Shown: positions 1-11,472 of the stretch, one piece after another | How the letters are laid out: every line of letters starts with the position of its first letter | How positions within the stretch are numbered: the first letter of the stretch is position 1 | From: DATARH01 sp050246595 | GTDB taxonomy: Bacteria > Pseudomonadota > Alphaproteobacteria > ATCC43930 > CGMCC-115725 | Reading direction: 5' to 3' | NCBI GenBank assembly: GCA_050246595.1 | Contig: JBFWVT010000008.1 | Coordinates: forward strand, 50,125-114,124 | Length of the DNA: 64,000 nucleotides | Notes under the pieces: generated by a model | Database searches by the model: none | What the model was told of the DNA's origin: nothing | The model's input: the letters and a program-made list of their open reading frames with translations, nothing else | Position numbers and translations under genes: made by a program

Positions 1-23
1 CCCCTCGCCCACAATCCCCCTTT

Positions 24-146
24 CATCATTGCGAGGAGCGCAGCGACGAAGCAATCTCGTGCAACCTGCACATTGTCCATCGAGATTGCTTCACGGAGTT
101 TACCCTCGGGCTGGCCAAAGGCCAGACCCGTGGGCTCGCAATGACA
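24..146. repeat. REP-like interspersed palindromic repeat
   Basis: The outer arms are an inverted repeat (cattgcgagg near 27 against the complementary tcgcaatgac near 136-145). Inside lies a second inverted pair, gaagcaatctcg / cgagattgcttc. Positions 95-135 hold a cassette (ggagttta, then tcgggctggcc / ggccagacccgtggg) that recurs near 19920, 43824 and 57049 inside differently armed repeats. No coding potential is evident. Confidence 0.75.
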
Positions 147-202
147 GCGAGGCCTCGACATCGCCAGGCGGCGACGGCGACACAATCCCGGCTTAGCACG
201 CA

Positions 203-231
203 GAAAAACGGCCGGGCGCGAGGCCCGGCCG
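203..231 (-). terminator. Rho-independent terminator after the Bax-inhibitor gene
   Basis: Read on the minus strand, a 7-bp GC stem (gccgggc / gcccggc, short loop) is followed by a run of T residues. It lies about 35 bases past the stop of the Bax-inhibitor gene, where the long minus-strand gene block ends. Confidence 0.75.
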
Positions 232-263
232 CCGGGAGTCATAGGTTGACGCTGGGTCCGCGA

Positions 264-992
264 CTACTCGCGTCGGGCGCCGAGCAGTTGCAGCAGCATC
301 ATGAACAGGTTGATGAAGTCCAGATACAGCCGCAGCGCGCCCATGATCGCCGTCTTGCCGGCGGTCTCGCCGTCCGCGTATTGCAGCTCGTAATACTGCT
401 GCTTGATCGACTGCGTGTCCCAGGCAGTCAGCCCGACAAAGACGATCACGCCGATCACCGAGATCGCGAAGTGCAGCGCCGACGAGGCCAGGAAGATGTT
501 GACGATGCTGGCGATGATTATGCCGATCAGCCCCATGATCAGGAACGAGCCGATCTGAGTCAGATCGCGCTTGGTCGTGTAGCCGTAAAAGCTCATCGCC
601 GCGAAGGTGCCGGCGGTGATGAAGAACACGCGCGCGATGCTGGCCCCGGTGAACACCAGGAAGATCGACGCGAGCGACAGCCCCATGACGCCGGAGAACG
701 CCCAGAACAGGAGCTGCGCGGTGCTCGCACTCATCCGGTTGATGCCAAAGCTCATCACCAGGACAAAGCCAAGCGGCGCCAGCATCAGCAGCCAGATCAG
801 CGGCGTCTGCGCGACCTGCGCGTACATGCCCGACATCGCGAACACGTAGGCGACGATGCCGGTCAGCGCCAGACCGGACGCCATGTAGTTGTAGATGCGG
901 AGCATATACTCCCGCAGACCGACATCGATGTCGGCCTGCGCTCCGCCCACGGCTGGCCGCACCGTCCAGCGGGGCTGCGAACCCAAAGCCAT
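264..992 (-). CDS. Bax inhibitor-1 / YccA family membrane protein
   Basis: Integral inner-membrane protein of 242 residues with about seven hydrophobic segments, the first near residues 26-50, and the conserved C-terminal pattern LYLDFINLFMMLLQLLG. The family (YccA, YbhL, TMBIM) includes proton- or calcium-leak channels and modulators of FtsH proteolysis; the role here cannot be read from sequence. The ATG at 992 is preceded by GTGGAGGGGG, a strong ribosome-binding site. A longer reading frame to 1175 exists, but its N-terminal part is not family-like. It is the last gene of the minus-strand block and is followed by a hairpin terminator. A possible promoter lies at 1036-1064, so it may be transcribed independently of metK and the permease gene. 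Confidence 0.9.
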   Translation of the reverse strand: MALGSQPRWTVRPAVGGAQADIDVGLREYMLRIYNYMASGLALTGIVAYVFAMSGMYAQVAQTPLIWLLMLAPLGFVLVMSFGINRMSASTAQLLFWAFSGVMGLSLASIFLVFTGASIARVFFITAGTFAAMSFYGYTTKRDLTQIGSFLIMGLIGIIIASIVNIFLASSALHFAISVIGVIVFVGLTAWDTQSIKQQYYELQYADGETAGKTAIMGALRLYLDFINLFMMLLQLLGARRE

Positions 993-1035
993 AGACCCCC
1001 TCCACAGAGAGCAAGAGGACGATTCCTCGGTCCCA

Positions 1036-1064
1036 GATATTGGCAGAATCCAGAGCTGGTTCAA
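1036..1064 (-). promoter_or_regulatory. Candidate sigma-70-type promoter for the Bax-inhibitor gene
   Basis: On the minus strand TTGAAC is followed after 17 bases by AATATC, about 45 bases before the start codon at 992. The match to consensus is modest and is pattern-based only. Confidence 0.3.
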
Positions 1065-1140
1065 TGATCGCGTGCAAAACCCGCCTTGCGCGCGGGCGCA
1101 ACCGCGATTTCGGGATGTCTCGGCCGCCAAAAGAGCGGAG

Positions 1141-3657
1141 CTATTCGCTGCGCAGATAGGGGGCCGGTTTCGCACCGAGCGCCCGCCAGGTGCCGGCCAG
1201 ACCGAGCACGACCGTCAACCCGACCGCGCCCGACGCCGTCAGCAGCAGCGGCCAGGGCAGGAACGTCCAGCCCGCGTTCATCGGCCCGGTGACCAGCGCC
1301 CAGGCGGCAAGCGTACCGATGCCGCAGGCGATCGCCGCGGTGACAAGCCCCAGCAGCAGATGCTCGGCCAGAAACATCCCGGCGACAAAGCCCGGTGTCG
1401 CGCCGAGCACCTTCAGCAGCACCGAGTCGTAAAGGCGGCGGCGATGACCGGCGGCGAGCGCGCCGCCGAGCACGAGCACCCCCGCAATCAGCGTCACCGA
1501 GGCGACGGCGCTGACCGCATCGCCGATCCGTTCGACGACCCCCGCCGCCGCCGCCAGCGCCTCGCGAACCGGGATCGCGGTGACGTTCGGCAACCGCTCG
1601 GTGACCTCGGCGGCGATATGCTCCGCGTCGGAGGGTGGCGCGTATACGGCAGCGAGATGGGTCTGCGGCGCCGCTTCGAGCGTGCCCGGCGCGAAGACAA
1701 TCGCGAAATTGATGCCGAGCCGGGTCCATTCGATGCGGCGCAGACTGGCGATATGCCCGGTGATCTCGCGGCCGAGCAGGTTGATGGTCAGCGTGTCGCC
1801 GACCGCGAGCCCCATGCCGCGCGCCAACTCGGCGTCGAACGAAATCAGCGGCGGGCCGCGATAATCGGGCGGCCACCACTGCCCGGCGACGATGCGGGAA
1901 CCTCTTGGCGGCACCCCGGCATAGGTCAGACCGCGCTCGTTGCGCAACGCCCACTCCGCCTCCTGCGCCACCTCGGCCTGCTCGACCGGGGTGCCGTTCA
2001 GCCGCGTGATGCGGCCGCGCAGCATCGGCACCTGCTCGAAGCGGGCGCCCGGAACTGCGGCGACGATCCGCTCGAACTCGGCGAGCTGGCCGGGCTGAAT
2101 ATCGATATAGAAATCCGCCGGGGCGTCGTCGGCCAGACGCTCGCCGATCTCGGCCGCGAGATTGCCCTGCACGAGCGCGACCGCGATCATCACGCTGAGA
2201 CCGATGCCGAGCGAAACGACGATTCGCGCCGCCGCGCCGCCGGGACGATGCAGATTGGCAAGCGCGAGCCGCAGCAGCGGACGGTGCGGCCGCGGCGCGC
2301 GGCGCGCGGCTTCGGTCACGGCCCAGGCGGCGAGGCGGAACAGCGCGAAAGCGGCGAGTGCGCCGCCGATATACCACAGCGCAAAGCGGCGCTCCGGCGC
2401 GTTCAGCACGATCATCGCCGCGAGCGCCAGGACCGCGAGGGCGGTTGCTCCGGCCGCCAGCGGCGCCAGACGGCGCGGCGCCGGCGAGACGCGGTCGCGC
2501 CACAGCGCACCGGGCGGAATGCGGCCGATTGCGGCCAGCGGCCACAGCGCGAAAACCAGCGTCGCCAGCAGACCGCAAACCGCCGCGAAGCCGAGCGGCG
2601 CCCAATACGCCGCGACCGGCAGCGCCATCGGCAGCAAGCCCGCGAGCAGCGGTCCCGCAACCAGCGGCACGGCGCTGCCGAGCAATAGGCCGATCGCGAT
2701 CCCGATCAGCGCCAGCGCCAGGATCTGGAGCAGATAGGTCGCGAAGACGAACCCCGTCGAGGCCCCAAGACATTTCAGCGTCGCAATCGCCTCGGTCTTG
2801 CTCGCGATATAACCGGCGACGGCGTTGCCGATCCCGATGCCGCCGACAAGCAGCGCCGTGACGCCGGCCAGGTTCAGAAAAAACCCGAGCCGGTCGAGCC
2901 ATCGCTCCAGCGACGGCGCCGGGTCGGCGCCGCTGCGCAAACGCCAGCCGGCCCGCGGAAACGCGACGCGGGCCTGTTCGATCCAGGCTATGGCATCGCG
3001 TTCCGCGGGCAATCTGATCCGGTACTCGTAATTGACCAGTGCTCCGGGGCGCAGCAATCCGGTCTCCGCCAGCGCCTCCCGGGCGATCAGGACGCGCGGA
3101 CCAAACGACAGACCGCCTATGGCGGCGTCGGGCAGACGCTCGATCAGCGCAGTCAGGCGGAATTCCGCATCGCCGATGCGGAATTTTTCCCCCGGTTGCA
3201 ACCCGAGCCGGGCGGAGGCAGCCGCTTCCATGACGGCGCCGGACATACCGCCGTCCCGCGTCAGACCCGTCGCGAGCGGGAGGGCGGGGTTCAGCGCCAC
3301 GGTACCGTAAAGCGGGTAGGCGGTATCGACCGCGCGCAATTCGATCAGGCTGCGGCGCTTCCCGTCGAGCGAGCGCGCCATTGCGCGCAGGTTCGCGGTC
3401 TCGGACAGGGTGCCCTCGCGAGCGAGAAACGCGCGCTCCGCGTCATCGGCCGGACGCAGGGTCAGCCGCGCGCTGACATCGCCGCCCAGCAGAACCCGCG
3501 CGTCGGCGCGCAGCCCAGCTTCGACGGAAGCCCGCAGCGAGCCGATCGCGGCGATCGCGCCGACCCCGAGCACGAGACAGGCGAGAAACACGCGAAACCC
3601 GCGCAGCCCGCCGCGCAGCTCGCGCCCGGCGAGGCGAAGGGTATTGCCGACGAGCAT
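1141..3657 (-). CDS. ABC transporter permease, FtsX/MacB-like (YbbP type)
   Basis: About 838 residues. An N-terminal transmembrane helix near residues 15-40 is followed by an extracytoplasmic domain. FtsX-type three-helix blocks sit near residues 255-385 and at the C-terminus (about 705-830), with two more helices between. This is the two-module architecture of YbbP-like permeases, which work with an ATPase of the LolD/YbbA type in lipoprotein or envelope export. No ATPase gene is adjacent, which is unusual because partners are normally encoded side by side; it must be encoded elsewhere. The ATG at 3657 is chosen because the hydrophobic N-terminus starts there; a TTG at 3702 would add 15 residues. 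Neither start has a strong ribosome-binding site. It lies 60 bases after metK and is probably co-transcribed. Confidence 0.85.
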   Translation of the reverse strand: MLVGNTLRLAGRELRGGLRGFRVFLACLVLGVGAIAAIGSLRASVEAGLRADARVLLGGDVSARLTLRPADDAERAFLAREGTLSETANLRAMARSLDGKRRSLIELRAVDTAYPLYGTVALNPALPLATGLTRDGGMSGAVMEAAASARLGLQPGEKFRIGDAEFRLTALIERLPDAAIGGLSFGPRVLIAREALAETGLLRPGALVNYEYRIRLPAERDAIAWIEQARVAFPRAGWRLRSGADPAPSLERWLDRLGFFLNLAGVTALLVGGIGIGNAVAGYIASKTEAIATLKCLGASTGFVFATYLLQILALALIGIAIGLLLGSAVPLVAGPLLAGLLPMALPVAAYWAPLGFAAVCGLLATLVFALWPLAAIGRIPPGALWRDRVSPAPRRLAPLAAGATALAVLALAAMIVLNAPERRFALWYIGGALAAFALFRLAAWAVTEAARRAPRPHRPLLRLALANLHRPGGAAARIVVSLGIGLSVMIAVALVQGNLAAEIGERLADDAPADFYIDIQPGQLAEFERIVAAVPGARFEQVPMLRGRITRLNGTPVEQAEVAQEAEWALRNERGLTYAGVPPRGSRIVAGQWWPPDYRGPPLISFDAELARGMGLAVGDTLTINLLGREITGHIASLRRIEWTRLGINFAIVFAPGTLEAAPQTHLAAVYAPPSDAEHIAAEVTERLPNVTAIPVREALAAAAGVVERIGDAVSAVASVTLIAGVLVLGGALAAGHRRRLYDSVLLKVLGATPGFVAGMFLAEHLLLGLVTAAIACGIGTLAAWALVTGPMNAGWTFLPWPLLLTASGAVGLTVVLGLAGTWRALGAKPAPYLRSE

Positions 3658-3717
3658 CAGCCGGCCGCGAGTACCCAACTCAGCCCCAACGCACCTTTTC
3701 AAGGCGATATGCGCAGA

Positions 3718-4884
<1,167 letters not shown>

Positions 4885-4900
4885 CGGACAGTCTCCTTAA

Positions 4901-4964
4901 ACTCGCGAGGCTCTGAACAGAAATAGAGCCATGGACGACAGCGTCACGTGTCGGTCCGGCGAGT
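4901..4964 (-). ncRNA. Candidate structured leader RNA (three-way junction) of metK
   Basis: Read on the minus strand, three perfect or near-perfect helices nest in 64 bases. P1 is ACTCGC/GCGAGT (4964-4959 with 4906-4901). P2 is an 8-bp helix with one bulge (4957-4949 with 4940-4933, loop 4948-4941). P3 is GGCTCT/AGAGCC (4930-4925 with 4914-4909, 10-base loop). Joining segments are only 1-2 bases. P1 ends two bases before the AAGGAG ribosome-binding site of metK, so forming P1 could hinder initiation. I could not match it to the SAM-II or SAM/SAH consensus as I remember them. SAM-III is also a three-way junction next to metK but differs in sequence. Ligand binding is inference. Confidence 0.5.
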
Positions 4965-4991
4965 AATTTGTCGAATGCCGGCCGAGACCCG

Positions 4992-5495
4992 TCAAGTCTC
5001 ATCTTGTCGTCTGCCGCGGGTCGCCTGGCCGCCGGCAGGCTTGTCGCCGCTCGGGTCGGATTCGGCAGCGAGCGCCTTGGCGAGATCGAGCAGACGCCGG
5101 CGAACCGCCGCATCCTCAATCGAGAAATAAGCCCGGATCAGTTCGATCGTCTCGCGCTTGCGCAGCGGGTCCGATTCGAAGGCCTCGGCCGGAGGCTCGG
5201 CAAACCCGCCCATCGCCGGCGCGCGCACCGGATCGGTATCGTCGAAAAAGAACGAGATCGGGACATCCAGCACCCGGCTCAACTCGTACAATCGGCTCGC
5301 CCCGATCCGGTTCGCGCCGCGTTCGTATTTCTGCACCTGCTGGAAGGTCAGCCCGATCGCCTCGCCGAGCTTTTCCTGGCTGAGGCCGAGCATGTTTCGG
5401 CGCAACCGCAGCCGCGCTCCGACGCGAACGTCGATCGGGTTTGGGATTTCCGTCCTCGGACGGCCCGGCCGACGGGGAGGTTGCGATCGTGCCAT
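4992..5495 (-). CDS. XRE-family helix-turn-helix transcriptional regulator
   Basis: Protein of 167 residues. A Cro/CI-type HTH spans about residues 24-80, with the recognition region LSQEKLGEAIGLTFQQVQKY followed by ERGANRIGASRLYELSRVLDVPISFFF. The C-terminal part is charged (SIEDAAVRRRLLDLAKALA). This small regulator sits between lnt and metK in many alphaproteobacteria; related proteins in the class control stress or cell-cycle genes, but its targets are not known from sequence. The ATG at 5495 is preferred to a TTG two codons upstream. The gap back to lnt (5496-5747) shows no other gene, so it may carry its own promoter there. Confidence 0.88.
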   Translation of the reverse strand: MARSQPPRRPGRPRTEIPNPIDVRVGARLRLRRNMLGLSQEKLGEAIGLTFQQVQKYERGANRIGASRLYELSRVLDVPISFFFDDTDPVRAPAMGGFAEPPAEAFESDPLRKRETIELIRAYFSIEDAAVRRRLLDLAKALAAESDPSGDKPAGGQATRGRRQDET

Positions 5496-5747
5496 TTCCA
5501 AGGGTCAGCAAAATCCCTTTCGGGTGTCCTTGCCGTGAAGCAATTCGTGTGCCATGCGTTATTATTCAACCTGTTAGGGTCCAACCTCGCGACGCGCACG
5601 CAGAATATGTAAACCTGGCCGACACGACCCAAGCGGGTGCGAAGCGACGGCGACCCGCTCTGCCGCGGAAATCCAGGAGATTGGCGCGGCAGCACACTGT
5701 AAGATTTCTCGACAGAATCTGCCACAAGCCTGTAACACGCAACAAGC

Positions 5748-7365
5748 TCAAATATGATGGCCGTGCCGGAAAGCGGCCGGCACGAGACCGAGCAGCAGCA
5801 TCGTCAGAAAAATCCAGTCCCCGGTCTTCGAATACAAGGTCGGCTCCACTGCCTCGGGCAGCGCGATATCGGCATAACCGATGCCGTCGAGACGGGTGCG
5901 CGCGACGATGCGGCCGGCCGGATCGACAACCCCGCTGATGCCATTATTGGCGGCGCGCACCAGCGGCATCCCCTCCTCGATCGCGCGGGTGCGGGCGATC
6001 GCGAAATGCTGATACGGGCCGGAGCTGCGACCGTACCAGGCGTCATTTGTGACGTTGAGCATCCAGGCCGGGCGCGCGGCGGCGTCGGTGACGCGGCCGG
6101 GGAAGATCGCTTCGTAGCAGACCGTCGCGGAAAACGCCGGCAGGCCTGGCAGCGTCAAGGTTTGCGGCCCCGGACCGGGGGTCATGTCGATCGCCCCTGG
6201 AATAAAATTGTCGATCGGCAACAGACCTCGGAACGGCATGTACTCGCCAAACGGTACGAGATGCGCCTTGTCGTAAACGGCGCGGATCGCGCCGGTGCCG
6301 TCGATCGCCTCGATGCTGTTCCAGATCTGTGTCACCGGCGCGGGCGGCGGGTTGGCCCGTATCGCGCCGGTAATTACATACCCGCCCTCGGGCGCAACCG
6401 AAGCGATCGCGGCGCGGTGTTCGGGGTGGCGTTCGAGCACAAAGGTGGCGGCCGCTTCGGGCCAGATCACCGCGGCGAGCTTGTGCATCGAAGGCGCAGC
6501 GCTGAGTTCGAGCAGACCGCGGAAATTGGCCTCGGCGGCGGCCGGGTCCCATTTGATGTGCTGCGGCACCGAGGGTTGCACGAGACGCAGCCATAGGTCG
6601 GTCGGGCGCGTCGGCAGCATCCCGAGCCGGATCGCCCCGGCCGCCGCCGGCAGCAGGACGAGCAGGGCTGCGGCCACCACCGGGGCGACGCGCCGCATCC
6701 GCTTCATCGGCAGCAGCGACGTGCCGCCAAGCAGGGCCGGCAGCGCCGCCGCCAGTACGGTCAGAAAACCGAGCCCGTAAATCCCGATCCAGGCGGTGCT
6801 CTGCAACACCGTGAGCGCCCCCGGGAAACCGCCGGCCCAGACATACCCGACCAGGTTCCACGGAAACCCGGTCAGGATATGACCGCGCAGCCATTCGGCC
6901 GCGCTCCACAGAACCGCGAACAGGCAGATCCGCGCCGCCGGGGCAAGACGCAGCCGGCGTGTGGCATAGGCGGTCAGACCGAGAACGGCGGCGGAAAACA
7001 GCGCCAGGAAAGCGGGCAGGCCGAGCACGGCGAACGGCAGGGCCCACCAGAAACGGGCGATATCGACAAACAGCGCCGCCGCGATCCAGTAGAGGCCGGC
7101 GGCGAAAAAACCGAGACCGAAGACATAGCCGAGGCGGGACGAGGCCCGCGCGTCGGCGCTGCCTTCGTCGAGCCACAGCAGCCCCGGAAAGGCGACAAAG
7201 ATCAGCGGCGTCAGATCGATCGGCGGCAGTGCCGCGGCGAGCAGCACGCCAAGCAGAAAGCCGAGTCCATAGCGTCGCCAGCCGGTCAGCCCGGCGAGTT
7301 CCTGCGCCAGCCGGCACAGCGGGGTCTCGACCCTTGCTCCGGGGCCGGCCCGCAACAGCGAAGTG

Positions 7366-7391
<26 letters not shown>
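5748..7391 (-). CDS. lnt: Apolipoprotein N-acyltransferase
   Basis: Inner-membrane enzyme transferring the third acyl chain to the N-terminal cysteine of lipoproteins. About 547 residues: several transmembrane helices in the first 200 residues, then a periplasmic nitrilase-like domain and a final C-terminal helix. The Glu-Lys-Cys triad is visible as IWPEAAATF (Glu), YDKAHLVPFGEYMP (Lys) and TVCYEAIFPG (Cys). The ATG at 7391 lies inside the last codons of ybeX (26-base overlap); a GTG at 7415 is an alternative, and neither has a clear ribosome-binding site, consistent with translational coupling. It is the last gene of the phoH-ybeY-ybeX-lnt cluster. Confidence 0.96.
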
Positions 7392-8301
<910 letters not shown>

Positions 8302-8328
8302 CGAAGATAAAGACGGTCTATCTACCGT

Positions 8329-8841
8329 TCACATAGTGTCAGCATACGGCGCCGGAACCCCCAGCCCTGCGAGTATCCTGGTTTCGCGAGCTTCCATCAG
8401 TGCGGCATCGGCGTCGCTCTCGTGATCGAAGCCGAGCAGGTGCAGCACACCGTGCACGACGAGATGCGAAACATGATCGGCCAGCCTCTTGCGCTGCTCC
8501 GCCGCCTCGCGCGCCACGGTCTCGAAGGCGAGCACGACATCGCCGAGAAGAACCGGCGCGCCGGGCGGCGGCGGTTCCGCCGGGTCGCTCAGCGCAAAAG
8601 ACAGCACATTGGTCGGGGCATCCTCGCCGCGCCAGGTCCGGTTCAGCATGCGCTGCTCAGGATCGTCGGTCAGCACGATGCCGAGCAGCGCCGGTCCCTC
8701 CGCCCTCCCCCGCCATTCGGCGGCGAGCGCCGCGCGCGCCGCCGTCTCGACCAGGGAAGCGGCATCGGGGCACGCGGCCAGCCAAGCGTCGCGCGACACG
8801 GTCACGGTGATCTCGGCGGAATTGTCGGCGGAGGGGATCAT
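8329..8841 (-). CDS. ybeY: Endoribonuclease YbeY (16S rRNA maturation / ribosome quality control)
   Basis: Single-domain metalloprotein of about 170 residues. The zinc site H-x3-H-x5-H is seen as HGVLHLLGFDH near the C-terminus, preceded by the conserved RGEDAPTNVLSFAL segment and by LLGDVVLAFETV. It acts in 16S rRNA 3' processing and ribosome quality control. The ATG at 8841 fits the usual family length; the open frame continues upstream to 9027 and overlaps phoH, but that part has no family features. The ribosome-binding site is weak. Confidence 0.94.
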   Translation of the reverse strand: MIPSADNSAEITVTVSRDAWLAACPDAASLVETAARAALAAEWRGRAEGPALLGIVLTDDPEQRMLNRTWRGEDAPTNVLSFALSDPAEPPPPGAPVLLGDVVLAFETVAREAAEQRKRLADHVSHLVVHGVLHLLGFDHESDADAALMEARETRILAGLGVPAPYADTM

Positions 8842-8938
8842 CGCCGGCGGAAAGCGCGCGGGCTTTTCGGACCGCTTCCGTCTCGGCCGCAATGCGGGCG
8901 AGACGCAAGCAGTCCAAAAAGCACGGTACAACAGCCGC

Positions 8939-9955
8939 TCACCCCGGCTCCTCGTCACGGCGCAAGGCACGATCGCGCGCCTCGTAAGCGCCGACAATGC
9001 GCGCGACCAGTTTGTGGCGCACCACATCCTTTTCGGTGAACCGCACGATCCCGATTTCCTCGACCCCGCGCAAGGCTTCGAGCGCGTCGGCCAAACCGGA
9101 GCGGGTGCCGGGCGGCAGATCGATCTGGGTCGGGTCGCCGGTCACCACCATGCGCGACCCCTCGCCGAGCCGGGTCAGAAACATCTTCATCTGCACCGGC
9201 GTCGTGTTCTGCGCCTCGTCGAGGATAACAAAGGCATGCGCCAGGGTGCGGCCGCGCATGAACGCGATCGGCGCCACCTCGATCTCGCCGCTCGCGAGGC
9301 GCTTGGCGAGCTGGTCGGCCGGCAGCATGTCGTTCAGCGCGTCAAAGATCGGCCGCAGATAGGGATCGACCTTCTCGCGCAGATCGCCGGGCAGAAAGCC
9401 CAGCCGTTCGCCGGCCTCGACCGCCGGTCGCGACAGGATGATCCGCTCAACCTTGCCGGTCATCAGCAGATCGATCGCGGCGGCGACCGCGAGATAGGTC
9501 TTCCCGGTGCCGGCGGGACCCAGGCCGAATACCAGCTCGTGCTCGCGCATTGCCTTGACGTAATGCGCCTGCGCCGCCGAGCGCGGCGCGATGCGCCGCT
9601 TGCGCGTGCGAAACCCGCTGTCGTCGCGCCACAGGCTGAAGCTCTTATCCTCGATCTCGGCCTGCGCCAGCCGGATCGCCGCGTCCACCGAGGCGGTGTC
9701 GATATCCTGCCCGCGCTTCAGCCGATCGTAGAGGCGGCTCAGCACGAGACGGCCCACTTCCGTCGCCGAGGCGGGACCGGCGATCGACACACGGTTGCCG
9801 CGCGGGATCAGCGACACGCCGAGCTGGCGCTCGATGCGGTCGAGATGCTGGTCGCGCTCGCCGTACAGCGCTGGCAACAGCAGATTGTCCTCGAATTCGA
9901 GCTGGGTGCGCCCGGCGGCGCCGGGACCGGCCTCGACCGGTGGCGGTGCGCTCAT
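8939..9955 (-). CDS. phoH: PhoH-like ATPase (YbeZ)
   Basis: Cytosolic P-loop ATPase of 338 residues. It carries Walker A GPAGTGKT, Walker B VILDEAQN and the sensor-like VVTGDPTQIDLP, after an N-terminal KH-like region (about residues 35-100). Family members are thought to be RNA-dependent ATPases working with YbeY. The ATG overlaps the miaB stop as ATGA, indicating coupling. It starts the ribosome/envelope cluster that ends with lnt. Confidence 0.94.
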   Translation of the reverse strand: MSAPPPVEAGPGAAGRTQLEFEDNLLLPALYGERDQHLDRIERQLGVSLIPRGNRVSIAGPASATEVGRLVLSRLYDRLKRGQDIDTASVDAAIRLAQAEIEDKSFSLWRDDSGFRTRKRRIAPRSAAQAHYVKAMREHELVFGLGPAGTGKTYLAVAAAIDLLMTGKVERIILSRPAVEAGERLGFLPGDLREKVDPYLRPIFDALNDMLPADQLAKRLASGEIEVAPIAFMRGRTLAHAFVILDEAQNTTPVQMKMFLTRLGEGSRMVVTGDPTQIDLPPGTRSGLADALEALRGVEEIGIVRFTEKDVVRHKLVARIVGAYEARDRALRRDEEPG

Positions 9956-11391
9956 GCCCGGTGCACCGCCGGCGGAGCACCGCCCGACAGATGCGTGTTC
10001 CCGCGCCCCGACAGGGCCGGCTCCCCGCGCCCATTGCCGAATGGTGCGACGGCGCCGGCGAGGCTGTTGGGTTCGGCCCGGTGGATCACGACCGGCACGA
10101 TGTCGCCGATCCGCTCGGTCCCGGCATCGGCATGCACGGCTTGCAGATACGGGCTGCGGCCGACCAGCTGCCCCTCATGCCGGCCCGGTTTCTCGAACAG
10201 CACCGGCAGCACCCGGTCGATACAGGCGGTGTTGAAGTCGCGCTGCTGCCGTTGCAGCAGAGCCTGCAATTCGGCGAGACGCTCGGCCTTGACCGGCTCC
10301 GGGACCTGGTCGGATGCGCTCGCGGCCGGAGTGCCGGGGCGCGGCGAATACTTGAACGAAAAGGCCTGCGCAAACCCGATCTCGCGCACCAACTCCAGCG
10401 TGTCCTGAAAATCGGCCGCGCTTTCTCCGGGATAGCCGACGATAAAATCCGACGACAACGCGAGGTCCGGACGCGCCCGGCGCAGCTTTTCGACGGTGCA
10501 GCGATAATCGTCGGCGGTGTGCCGGCGGTTCATCGCGCTCAGCACCCGGTCGGAGCCGCTCTGCACCGGCAGGTGCAGAAACGGCATCAGCTCGGGCACG
10601 TCGCGATGCGCCGCGATCAGCAACTCATCGACATCGCGCGGATGCGAGGTCGTGTAGCGCAGCCGGGCAAGCTCCGGTACTGCGGCAAGCGCACGGATCA
10701 GCTCGCCCAAACCCCACTCGCCGCCATCCGGCGCGGCGCCGTGATAGGCGTTGACATTCTGCCCGAGCAAGGTGATCTCGCGGGCGCCGTTCGCAGCCAG
10801 AAGCCGCGCTTCGGCGATCACCGCATCGGCCGGGCGCGAATACTCGGCGCCGCGCGTGTAGGGGACGACACAAAACGTGCAGAACTTGTCGCAACCTTCC
10901 TGCACGGTCAGAAAGGCGGTGATGCCGCTCGCGCCCCCTGCGGCGTGCTCAAGGCGCGGCAAATGATCGAATTTCGGCTCGGCCGGAAAGCTTGTATCCA
11001 GAACCTGACGGGAGCCGCCGCTCCGCTCGGCCTGTGCCAGCATTTCGGGCAGGCGGTGATAGGCAAGCGGCCCGAAAACAAGATCGACAAACGGCGCGCG
11101 CGCCAGGATTTCCTCGCCTTCGGCCTGCGCGACGCAGCCGGCGACGGCGATCATCATATGGCCACCGCTTCGTTCGCGCGCGATTTTCAGGCGGCGGATC
11201 GCGCCGAGTTCGGAGAAGACCTTTTCGGCCGCTTTTTCGCGGATGTGGCAGGTGTTGAGGATCACAAGATCGGCGCCGTCCGGGCCGGCGGACGGGGCAT
11301 AGCCGAGCGGGGCCAGCAACTCGGCCATGCGCGCCGAGTCGTAAACATTCATCTGGCAGCCATAGGTCTTTATGAAGAGCCGCTTTGTCAC
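9952..11391 (-). CDS. miaB: tRNA-2-methylthio-N6-dimethylallyladenosine synthase
   Basis: Radical-SAM methylthiotransferase adding the methylthio group at A37 of tRNAs. The N-terminal UPF0004 domain has its three cluster cysteines (KTYGCQMN, LNTCHIREK, VAGCVAQAEG). The radical-SAM triad is in GCDKFCTFCVVPYTRG, and a TRAM domain covers about residues 385-450. The C-terminal 30 residues (rich in G, A, N and P) extend past the usual end. The start is GTG at 11391, where the family N-terminus begins. The gene overlaps phoH by four bases. Confidence 0.96.
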   Translation of the reverse strand: MTKRLFIKTYGCQMNVYDSARMAELLAPLGYAPSAGPDGADLVILNTCHIREKAAEKVFSELGAIRRLKIARERSGGHMMIAVAGCVAQAEGEEILARAPFVDLVFGPLAYHRLPEMLAQAERSGGSRQVLDTSFPAEPKFDHLPRLEHAAGGASGITAFLTVQEGCDKFCTFCVVPYTRGAEYSRPADAVIAEARLLAANGAREITLLGQNVNAYHGAAPDGGEWGLGELIRALAAVPELARLRYTTSHPRDVDELLIAAHRDVPELMPFLHLPVQSGSDRVLSAMNRRHTADDYRCTVEKLRRARPDLALSSDFIVGYPGESAADFQDTLELVREIGFAQAFSFKYSPRPGTPAASASDQVPEPVKAERLAELQALLQRQQRDFNTACIDRVLPVLFEKPGRHEGQLVGRSPYLQAVHADAGTERIGDIVPVVIHRAEPNSLAGAVAPFGNGRGEPALSGRGNTHLSGGAPPAVHRA

Positions 11392-11472
11392 GAATCACAC
11401 GCCGTCAGGAAGTAAATCGCCACAGACGGGAAACCATTCCTTTGCGGTGCGGCGCGATCGCGGCGGCTTGCA

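Noticed and set aside
895..2688. Long plus-strand frame opposite the FtsX-type permease
   Set aside because: Arg/Gln-rich shadow frame, antisense to a clear membrane protein.
4885..4991. SAM-II or SAM/SAH riboswitch upstream of metK
   Set aside because: The conserved pseudoknot sequences of those classes as I remember them are not seen; listed instead as an unclassified candidate.
5502..5747. tRNA or small RNA between the XRE gene and lnt
   Set aside because: No cloverleaf or conserved T-loop sequence found on either strand.
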